From Climacteris rufus (taxonomy: Eukaryota > Chordata > Aves > Passeriformes > Climacteridae): DNA of 64,000 nucleotides. Every line of letters starts with the position of its first letter. Positions within the stretch are counted from its first letter, which is position 1. The translations under genes and the position numbers were made by a program. The notes beneath the pieces are model-generated. The model searched no databases. It was not told where the DNA came from and saw nothing but the letters and a program-made list of their open reading frames with translations. Shown one piece after another: positions 15,001 through 30,000 of this stretch. The stretch spans positions 5,163 to 69,162 of the forward strand of contig VZRZ01004258.1 of NCBI GenBank assembly GCA_013398175.1. Direction: 5' to 3'.

Positions 15001-18000
15001 ACACTTGTCTGTCCCAAATGCTCCAAAGTTTCTGTGACCTTTGATCCCTTCTGTTACTTAACTCTCCCCCTGCCCTTGAGGAGAGATCGTCTCATGGAAG
15101 TTACCCTGGTATATGCAGACCCACAGCACAGACCTGTCCAGGTGAGGCATGTTGAAGACACAATTTCTTTAAGTCAGCGAAGTTCTTTTAAAAGTTGAGA
15201 CTCTTAAAGTAATCTAAAGGGTGTTAATGTCCACCTTTAAGTGAGGTTGGATGGGATGTGAAACTGGGATGTGAAATCAAGGAACTGATTGGCAGTATTT
15301 CCATGTCTGTCAAGAATTTTTACTTGACCTTCAATGGCAGTGAAGAGAATGACTCTAAGACGTACTTTTATCGTGCAAAAAACAGCAATTTTATGTTCTG
15401 AGCAAGCTGCTGTGTCTGGTGGTTATTTTTTTCCCTGGGTTTTACTACTGCTGAGCCTGATCATAGCAGAAGGCCAGCTGTTCAAGGCTTTCATTCCCTC
15501 CAAATCCCTGCTTTGTAAGGTAAAGCTGAGATCCAGCAGACCTTGAAGTGTATGGTTATGACCTTAACTTCAGCAGAACTCCTATAAATTAAAGATTTAA
15601 GAGTTTTAAGATTTTATTTCCATTTTCTTGCTGTTTTGCCTGGTGTAAGCATAATGTTATCTTTGTTTCTAGTACCGGGTTGTGGTGCCAATGATGGGGG
15701 CCATCTCGGATCTGTGTGAATCACTTTCCAAACTCTCTGGTGTTCCTGCAGAAAATGTAAGGATAAATGCAGACAGTAATTTTGATAAATGTTTGTTCTT
15801 GAAGCATTTTGGTGGCCTAGCTTTTATATGGGTGATAAGCTGAACTTAATGGGCTAGTGACAAAACTGTAACAAGTTAAAATGCTGTTCTTGCTTGTGAA
15901 GTGAAAAAGATGCATGAAACAATCTGTGTGTGTTCTGATAGTTCCAGTGCAGTAGAGAGGTTTAACAGAAGGGACAGAAAAGTGAAGTACAACTGAAGTT
16001 GGTGTGCTGACAGTTGTGATAGAGAACTGGAATAAACTGTTGCTTGAATGTAAAGGTAGTTTGCCTAAATTGATGCAAGCTTTTACTATAATGACTTTGC
16101 AAATATCACTTGCTGTTCTAGATGGTGGTGACAGATGTGTATAATCACCGGTTCCACAAAATCTTCCAAATGGATGAAGGTTTAAATCATATCATGCCAA
16201 AAGACGACATCTTTGTGTGAGTAAAGTGCGAAGATGTTACATGTGAAGAAAACTGCAAAACATTTGCTTTGATTTCAGGGTCTAAAACCCCATTCCTGTC
16301 CTCTCCAAAAACCTAAGCCTTCCTGTAGGTCTTTTGCATGACTTAGCAGTAATGCAGCACTGCTCCTACCAGCAGATCAGCATGTGCAGTGTTCAGTAGG
16401 TGTTTTTCTAATGCAAAGGAGGTCATGGGTCATAATGAACTTTTAGTTTGGTCTGTGTTCTGCAGTTTAGAACTTCCTACAAGCCTCTTTCAGATATGAT
16501 AATCTATGTCTGGATTACGGTTGCACTCTCACTGGCATTTTTAATTTAGCTCAAGCCTATTGTTCTTGTGTTTCCTAAACCAGCTAAAAGCCTTGGAGCT
16601 CTTACTAGGATAGCAGGAAGTCTAAGCTGTTGTATTTTGCCTTTCTGCCAAAATCCATCATCATAGTTACAGCACTGAAATAACCATGACTGGGAGTTCT
16701 TTACAGACTCTTGACTGGTGCTAAACACTGTGTCTAACTGTGGTTGTGAGGGACTTGAGTGAGCTGAGGATTTGGTTTTGCTTGATGTTCTGCATATGTG
16801 TGGTGGGTGAGATGTTTCCAGTCACCTCTGAAATCTGGTGAGGTGAGGAGAACAAAAGTCATGTTCCTCTACTGCAGCTGAAAACTGAAGAATTTTGCTT
16901 GTTAAGTGCAAAATGGACTTTGAGGCTCACAGCTGAACTGGGACAGAAGGGTGAAATCCAGCCCTCCAGCAGAGGTCCAGTCCTCCTCAAGCAGAACATT
17001 CCAGTGCAAGAATGTTGCTGCCATTAAGTTGTTGTGTCAGTGCAAGAGCTGCACTAACATCCTCTGGTGCAGTGTGAACCTTTCACTGGGTGGGAGGCTG
17101 TGACATCCTGGTGCCCTTTTGTCATGCTGTCTGTCCTGACCTCATTGCTGAGATGTAACATAGGAGTTTTTTAAAAGTTGTTGTCATGTTGTTGTTGTTG
17201 TTGTTAGGGTGCCTGGGAAGGAAGTTTGGCATCTGTGAAATCTGTTTGGGAGGGCATTGTAAAATGCTGGTTTATAAGTCTGTCTGTCTCCACAGCCAGT
17301 AAAACATTTTAAGAGCAAGAAGCATGATATTACAGTGGTAATTGCAAAAAAGCCCTGCTTTCATACAGGCATAACATGCTGTAAATGCCTCCACAGAAAA
17401 CAACTGTGTCTGAATCAGGTCTGCTCTGGGGTGTGGGGGAAGCACTGGCTGAGCTGCAGCTCCAAGTGTATTTTCCTTTGCAATTCCCACTTCCTTTTAT
17501 GTGCAGGGCAACTGTAAATGAGGTGATGCTGTGAGTCACAGTGAGTGAACTGACCTGGGTTAAAAATAGCCTTCCAAGGAAGAGGAGAGGTAGCAGGAGG
17601 AAGTTTTGCAAATCCTGTTTTTCCATGTATACCCTCCAAGAGCTTTTCAGCACTGAGGGGCAAGAGCAAGCAGCCAGGCACCAGGGCAAGAATCAGGAAA
17701 AAGCTGCTCATAGGAAGTCCCTTTAATGGGTGATGCTGCCAGGAAAAAGATATATAAAGTAATATTCTAACTACAGCTAAAACCCAGCATTCTTTTATTG
17801 AAAGGAAGTCTTGTCTCAAAAACACAACAAAGCAACACTTGTTCATAAAGAGGAAAAGTTCTTTAAAGGCAAATGTATAATTACTTTTAGTGTAGACAAT
17901 CTACCTGTCTTGTCTGGTTATAAAAAGTCTGCTGTTAGGTGTTCTAAGATTTAATTAAATCATTCAAGAAATAGTAGTATGAAGGCTCTTGAATTCCAAT

Positions 18001-21000
18001 TCCATTCTGTTTCCATCTGTTAAGGTCTTGTATCTGCTGAAGTGGGTGTGAAAGGAAGGATTGACAGTACTTCAGCTTTGTGTAAAGATTCGATTAAGGT
18101 GGGATTGTTCAGGGTGGGTCTTCAATTTGGGATTTCTGAACTGCAATTTTGAGAGATTGTTTAGGGATTTTTAGTGTTTGCTGTTTCTTCTAGAGTCTGA
18201 GTGAGCAGGCTGTGAAAGTATGATGGCAGTGGGAGAAGTTTGAAATTGTCCCTGAAAGGACTTAGTTGAATTTAAGACTGTGTTGGGCTTTTGGTTCATT
18301 GTGCTCTTTCAAACTGACAGCATTAAGGATATGCTGAGTGCTTTGGTTGGTTGGTTGGTTGGTTTGGTTTGGGTTTTCTGTTACAGCATGTTTCATGTGT
18401 TTCTAATATCTTTCTAAAAAAATTAGATTCTTCTTTAGTTTCTCCTTCCAGGAAGTGTTTTTCATTTTTCCATATTTAGTCTGTGGTCTGAGGAATCCTT
18501 TGAGATACCTCTGAATTTAAACTTTTCATTAAGTTGATACTAGCTTATATAAGTTTTTCCAGGCTTTCTAAATCCTAGTCTGAGATGGTGAGGGTTGTCT
18601 GAGTTGCTTTTGGAGGGGTAATATTGTCTGTTTGGATTTGATATGTCAAGGTCAAAAGTAATGGTGAATATTTTTGTCCTGCTGGCCTCAGCACTTGTTT
18701 TCCATTAGGGAATGTACTTGTAGTCATGGGTGTGCACCTCTGCCTTCTGCTTCTTCCAGAAAGGATGATTTTACAGTTAAACAGGAACTTCTCAAGTGCT
18801 GCTCAAGCTGTTGTGTTTCTGGCAGAAGTTATGGACAGTGACGTTGCAGATCAGGGCTTGCTGCCCTCCTGCAGGTGCTGTGAGATGTGTGGCTGGGGAA
18901 TGTGGCATGTGGTGGCTGTTTGTTCAGATTGCTGCTGCTGGTCACTTAAGGAGTTTCTGATACCTCAGCAATTTATTTAACTTCCTATATTACAGGCAAA
19001 TATCTCACTGTTTATTAAATGGAGGAATAAAAAATATTTTAAAAAATTTAGGTCTCTGAGAGTCTTCCTCCTTTAAAGAAGAAGATTGTTTTTACTTGAA
19101 ATGTTGAAAAACATTTCCCCAAAGTCAGTGAAGAAGAGTTACTCATTAAAAAGCATTTTTTTCTTCCTAAATCAAGGTAAATTTTTTAGAGAAGTGACAG
19201 GAAAAGACTTGCTGCTTATGACTTGAAGGATGCTTTGTATGCCTGCACAGTCCATGAAATGTTCAGCTTGGAAAAAATGCTCCTGTACTGGTGATGCAGC
19301 TCTGGGATGTACCACTGCTTACACTGAGTTATGTATCTCTCCCCTGTTCCTGAAAGAAAACTGTCTTTGTATCAGTTAATGAAGGGCAACAGATGCCTTT
19401 CTTTAGAAAGTACAACAGTGTAGGATTTTACAGTCACAGTATTTTCACCCAAATTTCACAATTGAAATAAAACCTAAAAACGATTCAATAAATCACACTA
19501 CCTCATCAAACATTTGTTTGTACTACATTTATACCAGATATTGCCACAAAATAAACTTTTAAGAACACTTTTCCAGAGTGCTGATTTGCATCATTTCAGG
19601 GTATTTGGCTCAGTACAGCAAAGCCAAGTGAGAGCTATGTCTGTTGTCAGGTGGGAAAAACAAACTGGAGAGGGATTTTCTGGTGGTCATGGTACCTTTT
19701 GCAGGGTGTGTTCTTAGGTACTAGATGTTAACCTAGATATGTTTAAAGTTGACTTATAATATGCAACCTGGAATATGTCTGAGTGCCATTAGTGAATTTG
19801 TTTGTATTCAAGTAAAGATATTTTCAAGAATCAAAATACTTAAATGATGCTCACTGCATGATACTCACTGTGTCATGTACTTGAGCTCTTTCCTAATTAA
19901 TGTTTTGTTGTTCCTGTCCCTTCTGTATACTCATCATATGCTCCTATTTTCCAATAATGTCCAGTGGCAGGACTTCCCTGTGGGAAAACTGTAATATGTA
20001 CATCTGACTCCTTGTTCTGAGTAGTTGAAGTTAGATGCTAAGTTTCTTTCACTGGTTATAAAACAAAGGGCAAACTCTATCCAAAAAAAGTTAAATCAGT
20101 CCAGCATGTTCAGAAATAGATATTTCTCGTGTGTATTTCTCCAAAACTTGTGTGCATTCCCCAGACTTGTATTTTAAAATGACAGGTGGCTCAGTAGGTC
20201 CTATTGATTTTTGACGTCTTTTTCTGAAGGTTTTTGCTGCCTAGTCTTTGAATTACAGTGTGCTCACAGGTCTTTTCATTTCTTCCTTCCTGTTAGCCAC
20301 AATGAATCCTGAGAGAAGCTGTGCTAAACTGAAGATTGCACCCTTCTGTTTAAATAATCCTTTGAAAGGTGTAACAGCTTCCTCGCCTGAAAAGCATTCC
20401 TCCCTTCCACCGGCAGAAGCAAACCAAGGTTGTGTTAGTAACCATCTGTGGTTGTTTGCTGGACTCTGAGAATCCAGAGAATGTGTGTGTTGATAGGGGA
20501 GTACAAGGCCTCCAGGCTCTGAGTCCATGAGCAGCTGCCATCCAGTTGTTCCTTTGTTCCTTGCTCTCACTGTTGCCCTCTAAACAGGACACTGCTCAGA
20601 GTCCAGCAGATCTTCCACCTGTGATCACCTCTGTGGCTGTCTCCTGTAACAGAAATCAGTTGTTTCAATGGTTCTGAAGCTTTAGGATCTGGTTGTAAGT
20701 TAAACTGGCAGTTCTTGCCTTCTGTATGTTTCTTAGCATCATCTTAAGTTGTCTCAGGACTGAAAAAATTAAATATAAATGTCAGTATCTTACAGTCAGT
20801 ATCTTACAGTATCTTCTGCAGGTTTGCTTTGCTTAGAGCAGTAGCCAGACCTGCCTGTGAGAACAATACACCCCTGTGGTTTGACAGAATTCTGATTTTA
20901 TTGTGTTGTGCACTGGCCAGCTGGCAAGACACATCTCAATTCAAAATCTGAAGACGAACGCTGCGGGAGATCTGTGCCCCAGCAGGGATGTGATTTTTAA

Positions 21001-24000
21001 AAGAAATTGAAGTCAATATTTTGTACTGGTGCCTTTTAACACCAGTGTCTGCTAAGTCTCAGCTTTTGATTTAGGCCTCTGTTGGTTTGTTACTGAGCAG
21101 ATAATGGATTTCCATGAAATGCTGGGGTTGGAAATGTCAGTGAGCAGGAACTCTCACAACAGGATGAGCAGGAGTAGAGCAGCTGGAATACAGGCCTTGG
21201 CTTTTCCCAGCATGTGCCTGACAGAGGGCATGTTCTGCAGGCACAGATTTTGTTGTCCAGACTGTGCTGTTGATGAAACAAGATCACTGACACAGTGTGT
21301 TGGGTCAGTGCAGCCAAGGAACAGTGGGAGTATCCCACTTCCCAGAGTGTTGGCAGTGGTTCTCTCCAAGCATGTTGTTCTGTGGAAGGCCAGGGAGGTC
21401 TGTGCTCGATGGTCAGAAATCACTCCTGTAAAGGTGGTCTGCAAATCAATTTGATGACAGTAGTTCAGTGTTTGTGCTGAATGCTCTCATTGCCCAGGCT
21501 AAGCAGAGCACACATTCAGCACACAACCCAAACATTTGCTATTTCTTTTTCTCAGGTTCTGGGAAGCCCAGCCCCGTTAGGACCTCGGCTCCCGCTCCAA
21601 TGTAACACCCACACAAGCACCATGCAGGTGCTGTCCCGTCACCAGGGATCCTGCTGGAGCTTGGAGCCGGCCTACAAGGGCTCAGGTAAGTACCACATGA
21701 AAACAAGCTCCATGGCCCATTTCAAGGGTATTGTTCTTAGTATTTCTTCTTAGTTCTTAGGAACTAAGAAGAAAAATGTTTTGATGGGTACCCCTGTTCT
21801 CTTAGCCTGGCTAATGGGGCATATTACATGACATGTTTTGTTTATGTTGGTAAAAGTTTCACAAATTGATTTGCAGGTCACCTTTAACCTATGAAAGTGT
21901 GCATATTTAAGTAAGATCTCTTTAGTTTGCCATACATACCATGTTTTCCACCTTCTCTTACAACATGCTGTGTATTACATTTAGATGAGTTCACGGTCTT
22001 GAAAAACCCTAACTGCAGAGATGTCAGGCTTGTTAACGTGACTGAGGCTACAGCAATTATTGAACTGAGTTAATGAGGTCAGCAGACCAGCTAGTCCAGT
22101 ATTTTGTATGAAACATTTGAGATGTGTGAGATCTTGTATCAGGCTGATCTATGAAGTTTGTTCACATTTGCTGAAATTGGGCTTTTCTTGTTTGAAATGA
22201 GGGTTTGCATCCTTTCCAAAGCGAACTTGTATTTATTTAAGCTTTGTAAAAACTTCCTGTATGAATTCCCTTATCATTTTAATCTTGTTCCTCTGCAAGA
22301 CTGGCAAAATCCTTTGACCAGGTTCTACAGAGCAAGTTACCGATTGTCTAAGAAGGTTGCATTTGCAGTCTCTCCTCTCCTGGTTTACTTGTTTGTGTGT
22401 GTTCTGGTATTGTCAAAGAATGTAAACAGATTAGGAGTATCTCCACTTACCAGAAGAGATCAGAATATGTGCAGCAATTTCTCCCAGTTTTTTTTCCAGT
22501 CTTCTGTTCATTCTTACTGTCTGCTTTTGACCCTGTTGTGATTGATTTCTCAGCAGCCTCTGTGGGCTGGTGTGCAGTAGTGACCCTGTTCAGACAGATC
22601 TGTTTGGCCCTTCTGCAGGGGCATTTTTTCCTGCCTTTCTCTATTCTCTTACAAAACAAATTTCTTGGTAGACTGACTGTAGACTGACTTGTGATCCACA
22701 GTGTTTTGCAGATGGAGTTAATATCATAGATCCCAGCAGCTGGGAGGGAATGTGTCAGTAACATACAACCTACATATTAGTCTGGTGTTCAGCTCAGAGC
22801 AGTTTTTGCTTGCAGTGCCCTTTCATGTAGCTCTGCCTGGTCCTTCTTAGCTTTCCATCCTGCACTTGCTTAACTTCATTGTGCAAGGGAACAAAAGTTA
22901 CCTCATTGCTCACTGCCTCCTTTCTGAGTTGTAACCACAGACTTGAAGCCTTCATAAAGCTGATAAAGACCAGTAAAGTCCTTCCCCACTGCTTAGCAGT
23001 TTTCAGACACTTTCTGAGTTGTCATGAATTGTAAAGGCAACCAGCCTGTATCTAGCAGTGTGGTAGCAGCTGAGCTAATGTTTCTGACTTGTAAAACCAT
23101 GTTGTATAGTCTGGAGTAGCATCATCTTTATGTTCTGTTATTTCAGTGAAGTTGTAAGATGCAGAATTATGGTGTATTGTCCAGTAATTCCCAGTATCAG
23201 CTCTACAGCCTTCCTTACTCTGTATGTAAAGTACTTTATCTTTGGTTTTGGTTGTTTTTTTTTGTTTCAAGGGGTAACTTGCTCAGGAGATCATAAAAAT
23301 GACAGATCTTGATTCTGATATGTCTGCCTTTAGCAGTAGTATGTGAAAGCTGTTCTGAGGTGGAGTGGGCAGAGGGGCACTTGAGTAACCAGATGTGTTG
23401 TGTTGTGGTGAGAAGTGTGTGAGATGCTCTTTGCAGAGTGTTGTGGGCTGCTGCCTGCTGGCTGCTTGTGATGAGTGACTCCTGCCTTTGGTGAAAGCCG
23501 TTTCTCTCTGTCCTATCTGTTCCATTGCATGGGCAGGGCTTCATTCATGTGCATGAGGGTGGTGTGTAAATGGGGCTTCATTAATTGCTGCTTGCAGAGC
23601 ACAGTGTAGGTGGTGTGAGTGGCAGTCACAGGAGTGTCATGCACTGGTCTGTGTTACAGGAGTTCAGTTTTAGGGTCTTGTAGGATCTGGAGTTAATCAC
23701 AGATTATATTCTGGGACTGAGAATAGCCTTTTGTTGTTTAAACAGTACTAAGTGAAGTAATTCACCTTTGTCATGCTATTTCTCAGGAAGCTTTAGGAGG
23801 TGTGAACTGCGTGCAGTGCTGGTGTGCAGCTGAATAGCACTGACAGCCTAGAAAACATCAACAGCCACTGGTGTTGGACCCTCTTATGCTGACTCTGAGC
23901 TCTTGTGTTCTTGGTGGGCTGGGCTGGGACTCCCTGGAAGGATGTTTTCCTTCATATACTCTACTGACTCAGTCCAAGCCCCAAGCTGGGATCCTTTTTT

Positions 24001-27000
24001 GTTTTGAGTAGGATGAAGCAGAACGACAGCTCTGAAATTCATTCTCCTCCCTGCTCTGAACAGAGGAATAAAAATGTTTCTCAGCCCTTGAGAGAAGGGG
24101 AGTGATTTGTCTAATGTAAGAGAACTGTTTTGAGTTTGGTGCATTCAGATATGTGATTGTGGTCTTGATTGTTGTGTGTAGTTGACATCTTTCATGAAAT
24201 CTTTCTTTCTCTTTCAGTTTTAAGATAAATCTGGGACAGGTCACTCACAAAATAAAGAGCAGTGTGGCTTGGCATTCCTGAAAATGAATCTTTTGTAATG
24301 AGTAGGGCTGAAGCAAACAGTGTGACAGTGTTGAACCACGTGGTTTCTCCTGCCTCTGACAGCTGCAAATGCCTCATTTGCTGTTTGACTCGGGACAGAA
24401 ACTGCATCTCAGTCCCCTCACTGTTCTCCCAAGCTGTTTGTTGCCTTCCAGAATTTTTCTTGTTTGTTTACTGTCCTTGGATTTTTCTGTGAAGCAGATG
24501 TTTCCAAACTCTTGGTTTTATGGAACATTAGCTGCTCAGTGACGTGAGTTCAGGCCATAAAACTGTTTGAGAGGCTGGGAGGATGCAAGAATGTATCCAA
24601 GGTATCAAGAGGGCTTCATTCTCCAGGGGTAACAAATACTGTCAGAGGGATTTCAAAGTACATTTAGTATTTTTCACTGATTCTGTGATCTGGTTGAAGC
24701 ACAGTGTTGTCAGGGTAGTGTCTTGGGAGGTGAGTGGCAATAGGGATTTGAATTAGGAATAAAGACATAGGGAAGGTGGCAGCCGAGTTGGTGGCACATG
24801 TGAGCCATGGGCAGTGTTCAGGAAACTACATGAGGACAGTACAGCCCTTTGGTACCTGTTGGAGAGAGTTGTTGGACTGAGTTCATATTGGTCCTACGTG
24901 CTGTGCTTGTTGGCAGTGGAATTAACCCATGGAAATACCTGTCTTTTGAACAGCTATGAAGTCTGCAAGCCAAGTGAGGATGGCTCAGAGTATGTCACTC
25001 TCTGCATTTACTTTCGGGAAAAGACAATGAGGCAATCCAGCAATACTTCAGGGACTGTGCTCTTTGGGCAGCCACTGTTAATATCTGTGCCCAAACACAA
25101 GCTCACTGTGGATCACCTGTACAGTGTGGTTTTGGAGCAGATCAGGTAAGTCATGGTTCTGCCTGTGAATCCTATGCCACGTTCTAGAGGTCCCTTGTTC
25201 AATTACACTGTAATAGGATTACTGTGTCCTTGCTAACAGGGAGAATTTTCCTTGATTTGTGTGGGATGCATAAACCAGGATTTGCATTGCTTTAGAGTCT
25301 GGAGGCCACAGGAACATTTCAAGGTCCTGGATTTTTGGGCTCTGTGATGGATGCTGCTGGCTCAGCATTGCAAAGAGCCAGGAGCAGAACTCGGGGCATG
25401 TTTTTTCAGGGCTCACATCACCGTAACTTACTTTTTGCCTTTTCAATTTACTGCCAGTAAAACCTGGAACAAGCAGTGAGAGCAGAGACTTACTGAGTTG
25501 TTATTTGACTCATTCTGAGGGCTCTTGTAAATGGTGCTGTACAGGATGGGTTCATGTTTGCTGGGGGGGATTGGGCAGCAAGAGCTGATGATAGAGGGGG
25601 TGCTGCCCTTCTGATGTACAGCTGCAGCACAACTGTGTGATAATTGTATCCCCTCTCTTCAGCCGCTACGTGAAACTCCCTCTGGCAGAAGAATACTCTG
25701 CACCCTGCCCAGACAGAGGAACCTGCAATGGCTCCAATGGTGTGGTTGAAGGTAAAGCCCTTTCAAAATTTGCTAGAAGCTTCTCAGCACTTTAAGCTTT
25801 GTAATAGCATTTGGTTTGTGCTGTGTGTATTTGGCTTAAGCTCTCGCAGATTGTTTCTCCCCCATGGGCAGCAGGATGTCTGCATGGTATGGAGACAACC
25901 TTGTAGACCATTTTCCTTCCTAGGGAGATCAGATGTACATAAGCAGCAGCTGGAGAACAAGGTGTGGTGTGCTTTCATCCTGACCATTGCTAGGGAAGTC
26001 CTTGCTTACCTGTGAGGTGTTCAGGTGTCTCCCTCCAGAGGCAAATCCTTTCCTGACACGTCCTTTGGTGACAAAAACTGGCCCGTTAGGTCACAAAGAC
26101 AAATTGTGGAGAAATAAAGTGGTATTTTCTTGTGGAGGACCTAGAATCACAAGGTCTCATTCTTAGGCTAGATGCTTACTAGGAAGTTTCCAGTGCTGAT
26201 GGCAAATGCATATTTCCCTTTCCTGTTGAAATGAGTCATTTGTGTAGTCCTGAGGGTAACAACTGGAATAAGTCAAATAGGGAAAAAGTCTGCCCATTTT
26301 TTTCTAAGCATGGAAATAACATTCCTGGTGACTTACATATCCCCTTCTGTAAAGATGCCCAGCTGCAGCCTTGCTGATTCTCTCTTGGGGATATTTCTTA
26401 GGGTGTGCTGTCAGAAGGTGTCATTGTTAACCTACTGTGAACTGAGCACTCTCCATCATGCCTGATTCTAGGGTATAAAACCCAGCACATTACGTGGCAT
26501 CTGCTAAAGGGAAAAATACAACTTCAGATGTAGTGGTTGCCAAGCAGAGTTTTCTTTTTCTGTGTGTCTTTTAATAGCTTTCTGAGTAATTGGTGTGTGT
26601 TGTACAGGCTGATGGAAACAGTTGTCCATGGGAGGTGTCAGGCTAAACTTTCACTGAAGCCCTTTAATATTGTGCTTGTTTTCAATTTTGCCAGGTGACA
26701 TTGAAGAGATGGAGCACCAGGATGGAGGAGAGGAAGGCAGGGAAAAGGTGACAGAAGTTGATCCCTGCCACTCTGAGGGTTGCATGCAAGTGGAGTCAGC
26801 AAGGGACCTGCAGCCTCGCAAGAAACAGTATTTCACTTTTAGCGTTGTGAATTCCTCTGGGACCTCTGAGATAAACTCCATTGTTGAAGGAAAAATCTTA
26901 AAACTGAATGGTAATTATTTTCTTGCTATTTTTAAAAATTCTTGCTGTTTACACCTCTGCAATAAATGTTTGTTCTTTGTTGTAGCTTTTTCTGCACTTG

Positions 27001-30000
27001 CTGTTGACTGGGATTCTGAGACACGGAGGTTACTTTATGATGAGCAGGAGGCACAGGTAGTATGCTCTTTTCATAAATAATCTACGTGTAAACTTTCATG
27101 GTACTTAAAAGTGACAATAAACAGTGTTCTGCTACATCATCTTGTAACAGAACAAGGTGTTTTTACTGTCTTGATAAAAGCTTCAAACCCAAGTAAGGGC
27201 ATACTGTATTTTCTCCTACAGAGTATTTTAACACAAGAAAGGAGTGGCTGGAAGCTGGAGGTGATTGTCTGGGTGGGGAATGGGGGACAGAAATAGGCAG
27301 TGTGGGCAAGGGGAGCATGGGAACTTGTGATGTCAAGGATTACAGAGTGCATGGAATTGAATAAAGCATCCATCTCTTTCACTAGGCATTTGAAAAACAT
27401 GGAAGCATGCTACAAACACAGAAGAAGAAGGCTGTAGTAGCTCTCAGAGACTGCATAGAGCTCTTTACTACTATGGAAACCCTTGGTGAACATGACCCTT
27501 GGTAAGAATCTCTGTCTGCCTGCTATATTTTCCATAAAATGCTGTAACTATTTGAATTCAAATGATTTGTCACGGGATTCTGATCATTTCCCAGGTCTGT
27601 CCTTTTGTCCTCATCTTTGACAAGTCTGTCAGATCTGTATTAAGTTACTGACTCAATAGGCTGTGGACATGGGTTAATAAAAAATATTTGTATCCTGTCT
27701 ATATTTAATGAAAAAAGTGTTAGTGGGAATGTAGCTTCCAATGATCAGGCTATTTTTAAATGTTAATTTTTGTACAGTGTGCAGTTAACACACTTGCCAT
27801 AGGGCATTTTGCCTATAAAGTGAAAGCAAGTTGAGTTTGGAATTCTCTGAGGCACCTGGATGTTCCACAGCCAGCGTGCCTTCTGTAAGGCAGGGACTGT
27901 GCTTGCATTAGTGAGGCATCTTTAAAGGAAGGCCAGAAGCTTTTCTTTTAGTGCAGTCATTAATATCTTTGCTTGTTTCTCCTTCCTCAGGTACTGCCCT
28001 AACTGTAAGAAACATCAACAGGCCACAAAGAAGTTTGACTTGTGGTCTTTGCCCAGGATTTTGGTTGTACATTTAAAACGCTTCTCGTACAGCAGATACT
28101 GGAGGGATAAACTTGACACTGTTGTGGAATTCCCTATCAGGTAGGATCCTTCCCTCCAGCTAGGAAGAGCTTGAAGAACCTGGTCAGGAAAAGTCTAATT
28201 CTGATGTTTCTATTGGGTGGGCTTGTTACTAAAGCTGTGACTAGAACAGGTGTGTCCTGGCTTTGAACAGCTGGGCAGCAGGCACGAGTTGAGATGGTGT
28301 TAGTTTTTTGGGGGGTGGTTTTTGTTAAGATTAATCAGTTCGATACATCTCAAAGAGCATTAGTTACTAGCAGGTACTGTTTTTTCTGAAATTAAGTTAA
28401 GCCCATGTGATTCAGCCAGTAGAACTTCTGTAGCAATTTTAGCAAATATTTTGGGCAAAGCTGCACTTGTAGTACTGAGTATGGCATAAGTACAGGATGA
28501 AAGTCTGCCTTGTCCCTCTGCTTCTGCTTGCCAGCATCCTGCTGTGGGATGAAGCATACTCCTTACTATTCCTATCTCACTCTTCATGCCTACACAAGGA
28601 CACTCCAAACTGTGTTTTACTCAGCACGTCCCCCTAAACCTTTTGGCAGTGCTTGGTGTGTTCAGCAGGACCTGCCCTGTGTGGGAGGGGTAACAAGTCT
28701 GGTCTTCACACTAACAGCACCTGGCCCCTGAGCAGTAGAGCAGCACTGCTGCTTCACTGGTGCCATGCTTCACTTCCCAAATGCTGGTGTACTGATGCTT
28801 TTGGGTTTCCTTGCAGGGGTTTAAACATGTCTGAGTTTGTCTGCGACCCAAGAGCAGGCTCATACGTCTATGACCTCATTGCAGTTTCCAATCACTATGG
28901 AGCCATGGGAGTAGGCCACTGTGAGTACTGTGTCCTTTGTGTGCAAGGAAACATGGGCAGAGGGGTCATGGGAGGGCTCTGTGCATTGGGACACCTGCAG
29001 TAGCCCTCACCAAGGGTGTCTAGTCCAAAACTTACCTGTGTTCTGTGTGCAAGTGAGTGTCATATGGGGAGGTCACGTCCTTCCCCATTAGGATGTGGGG
29101 GGCAGAGAGCAGCACTTTGGCCTGAGGTCTGATGCCTGTGGGATCCTGGTTAGTAGTCATTAGTTTGTGTGATGGTGTTCCCCAGTTTATGAGTGGAGTC
29201 AAGATTTTTCCATGCTGAACTGAAATGGTGACACTGGCTGACAGCAGAATGTCTCCACCTTTGCACTTACAAGGACTGACATAAGGGCAAATGTCATTTC
29301 ATCAGGACAAGAAACACACTTATATACAAGTTTGATCCATGACAAGTGTGTGTTTCCTATTGCTGGTTTTGCTGCAGTGTAGATGAAATGTGTCTGTAGG
29401 TGAGTTCCCTGTACCAAGTGTCTGTGCAGATCCGTGCTGAGGTGACACTTGTAGAACCACCCAGAACTGATCTACTGTGAGAGGATGATGGACTCCTGTA
29501 GCTGAAGGGGGACATGTTCTGAGATCACAGACACAGAAGTGTTGGCTGGAAGAGACTTTTGGGACTTCTGACTTCCTTCTCAAGTGAGGGCTCTTGCAAG
29601 CAGTAGATTACATCCATCATCAATAGAAAATTTCTCTTTCATGTCAAAATGCAGAGTCTTAAACTGTCTGTGTTTGGGAAAGCTCTGACTCAAGGAGGGG
29701 TGAACAAAACCTGTTTTTTCCCCTCAGTTTCTTTTCCATGTATCTCAGCTGTCAGGGATAAGTCTGGTATGTGGGAGCTGGTCTTGGGCCAGCTGGGGCA
29801 GCTGGCATGTTGTGCAAGATGTTTATGTTGGTGAACTAAGCTCGGGGTAGGCAATGTCAAAGACAGCTCCTGGCCTCCTGTGCACGTGCAGCTGGAGTGC
29901 CAGGTGTGCATTCCCTGGCAGCCTTCCCTGGAGTGCTGAGCTGCAGTTTCTCCCCCTGACAGACACTGCCTACGCAAAGAACAAAGTGAACGACAAGTGG

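Larger units (their letters stand above)
16217..24953 (+). other. USP4: USP4 intron 13, the largest in the gene (8.7 kb)
   Basis: Donor gtgagt, acceptor tttgaacag. It holds a (GTT)6 run at 17188, a (GGTT)n run at 18343, two exon-like islands at 20297 and 21556, and a perfect hairpin at 21743. No intact second gene was recognised on either strand. Confidence 0.7.

Noticed and set aside
20789..20822. Short direct repeat of a 'cagtatcttacagt' unit
   Set aside because: Two to three imperfect copies only. A small local slippage event with no sign of function.
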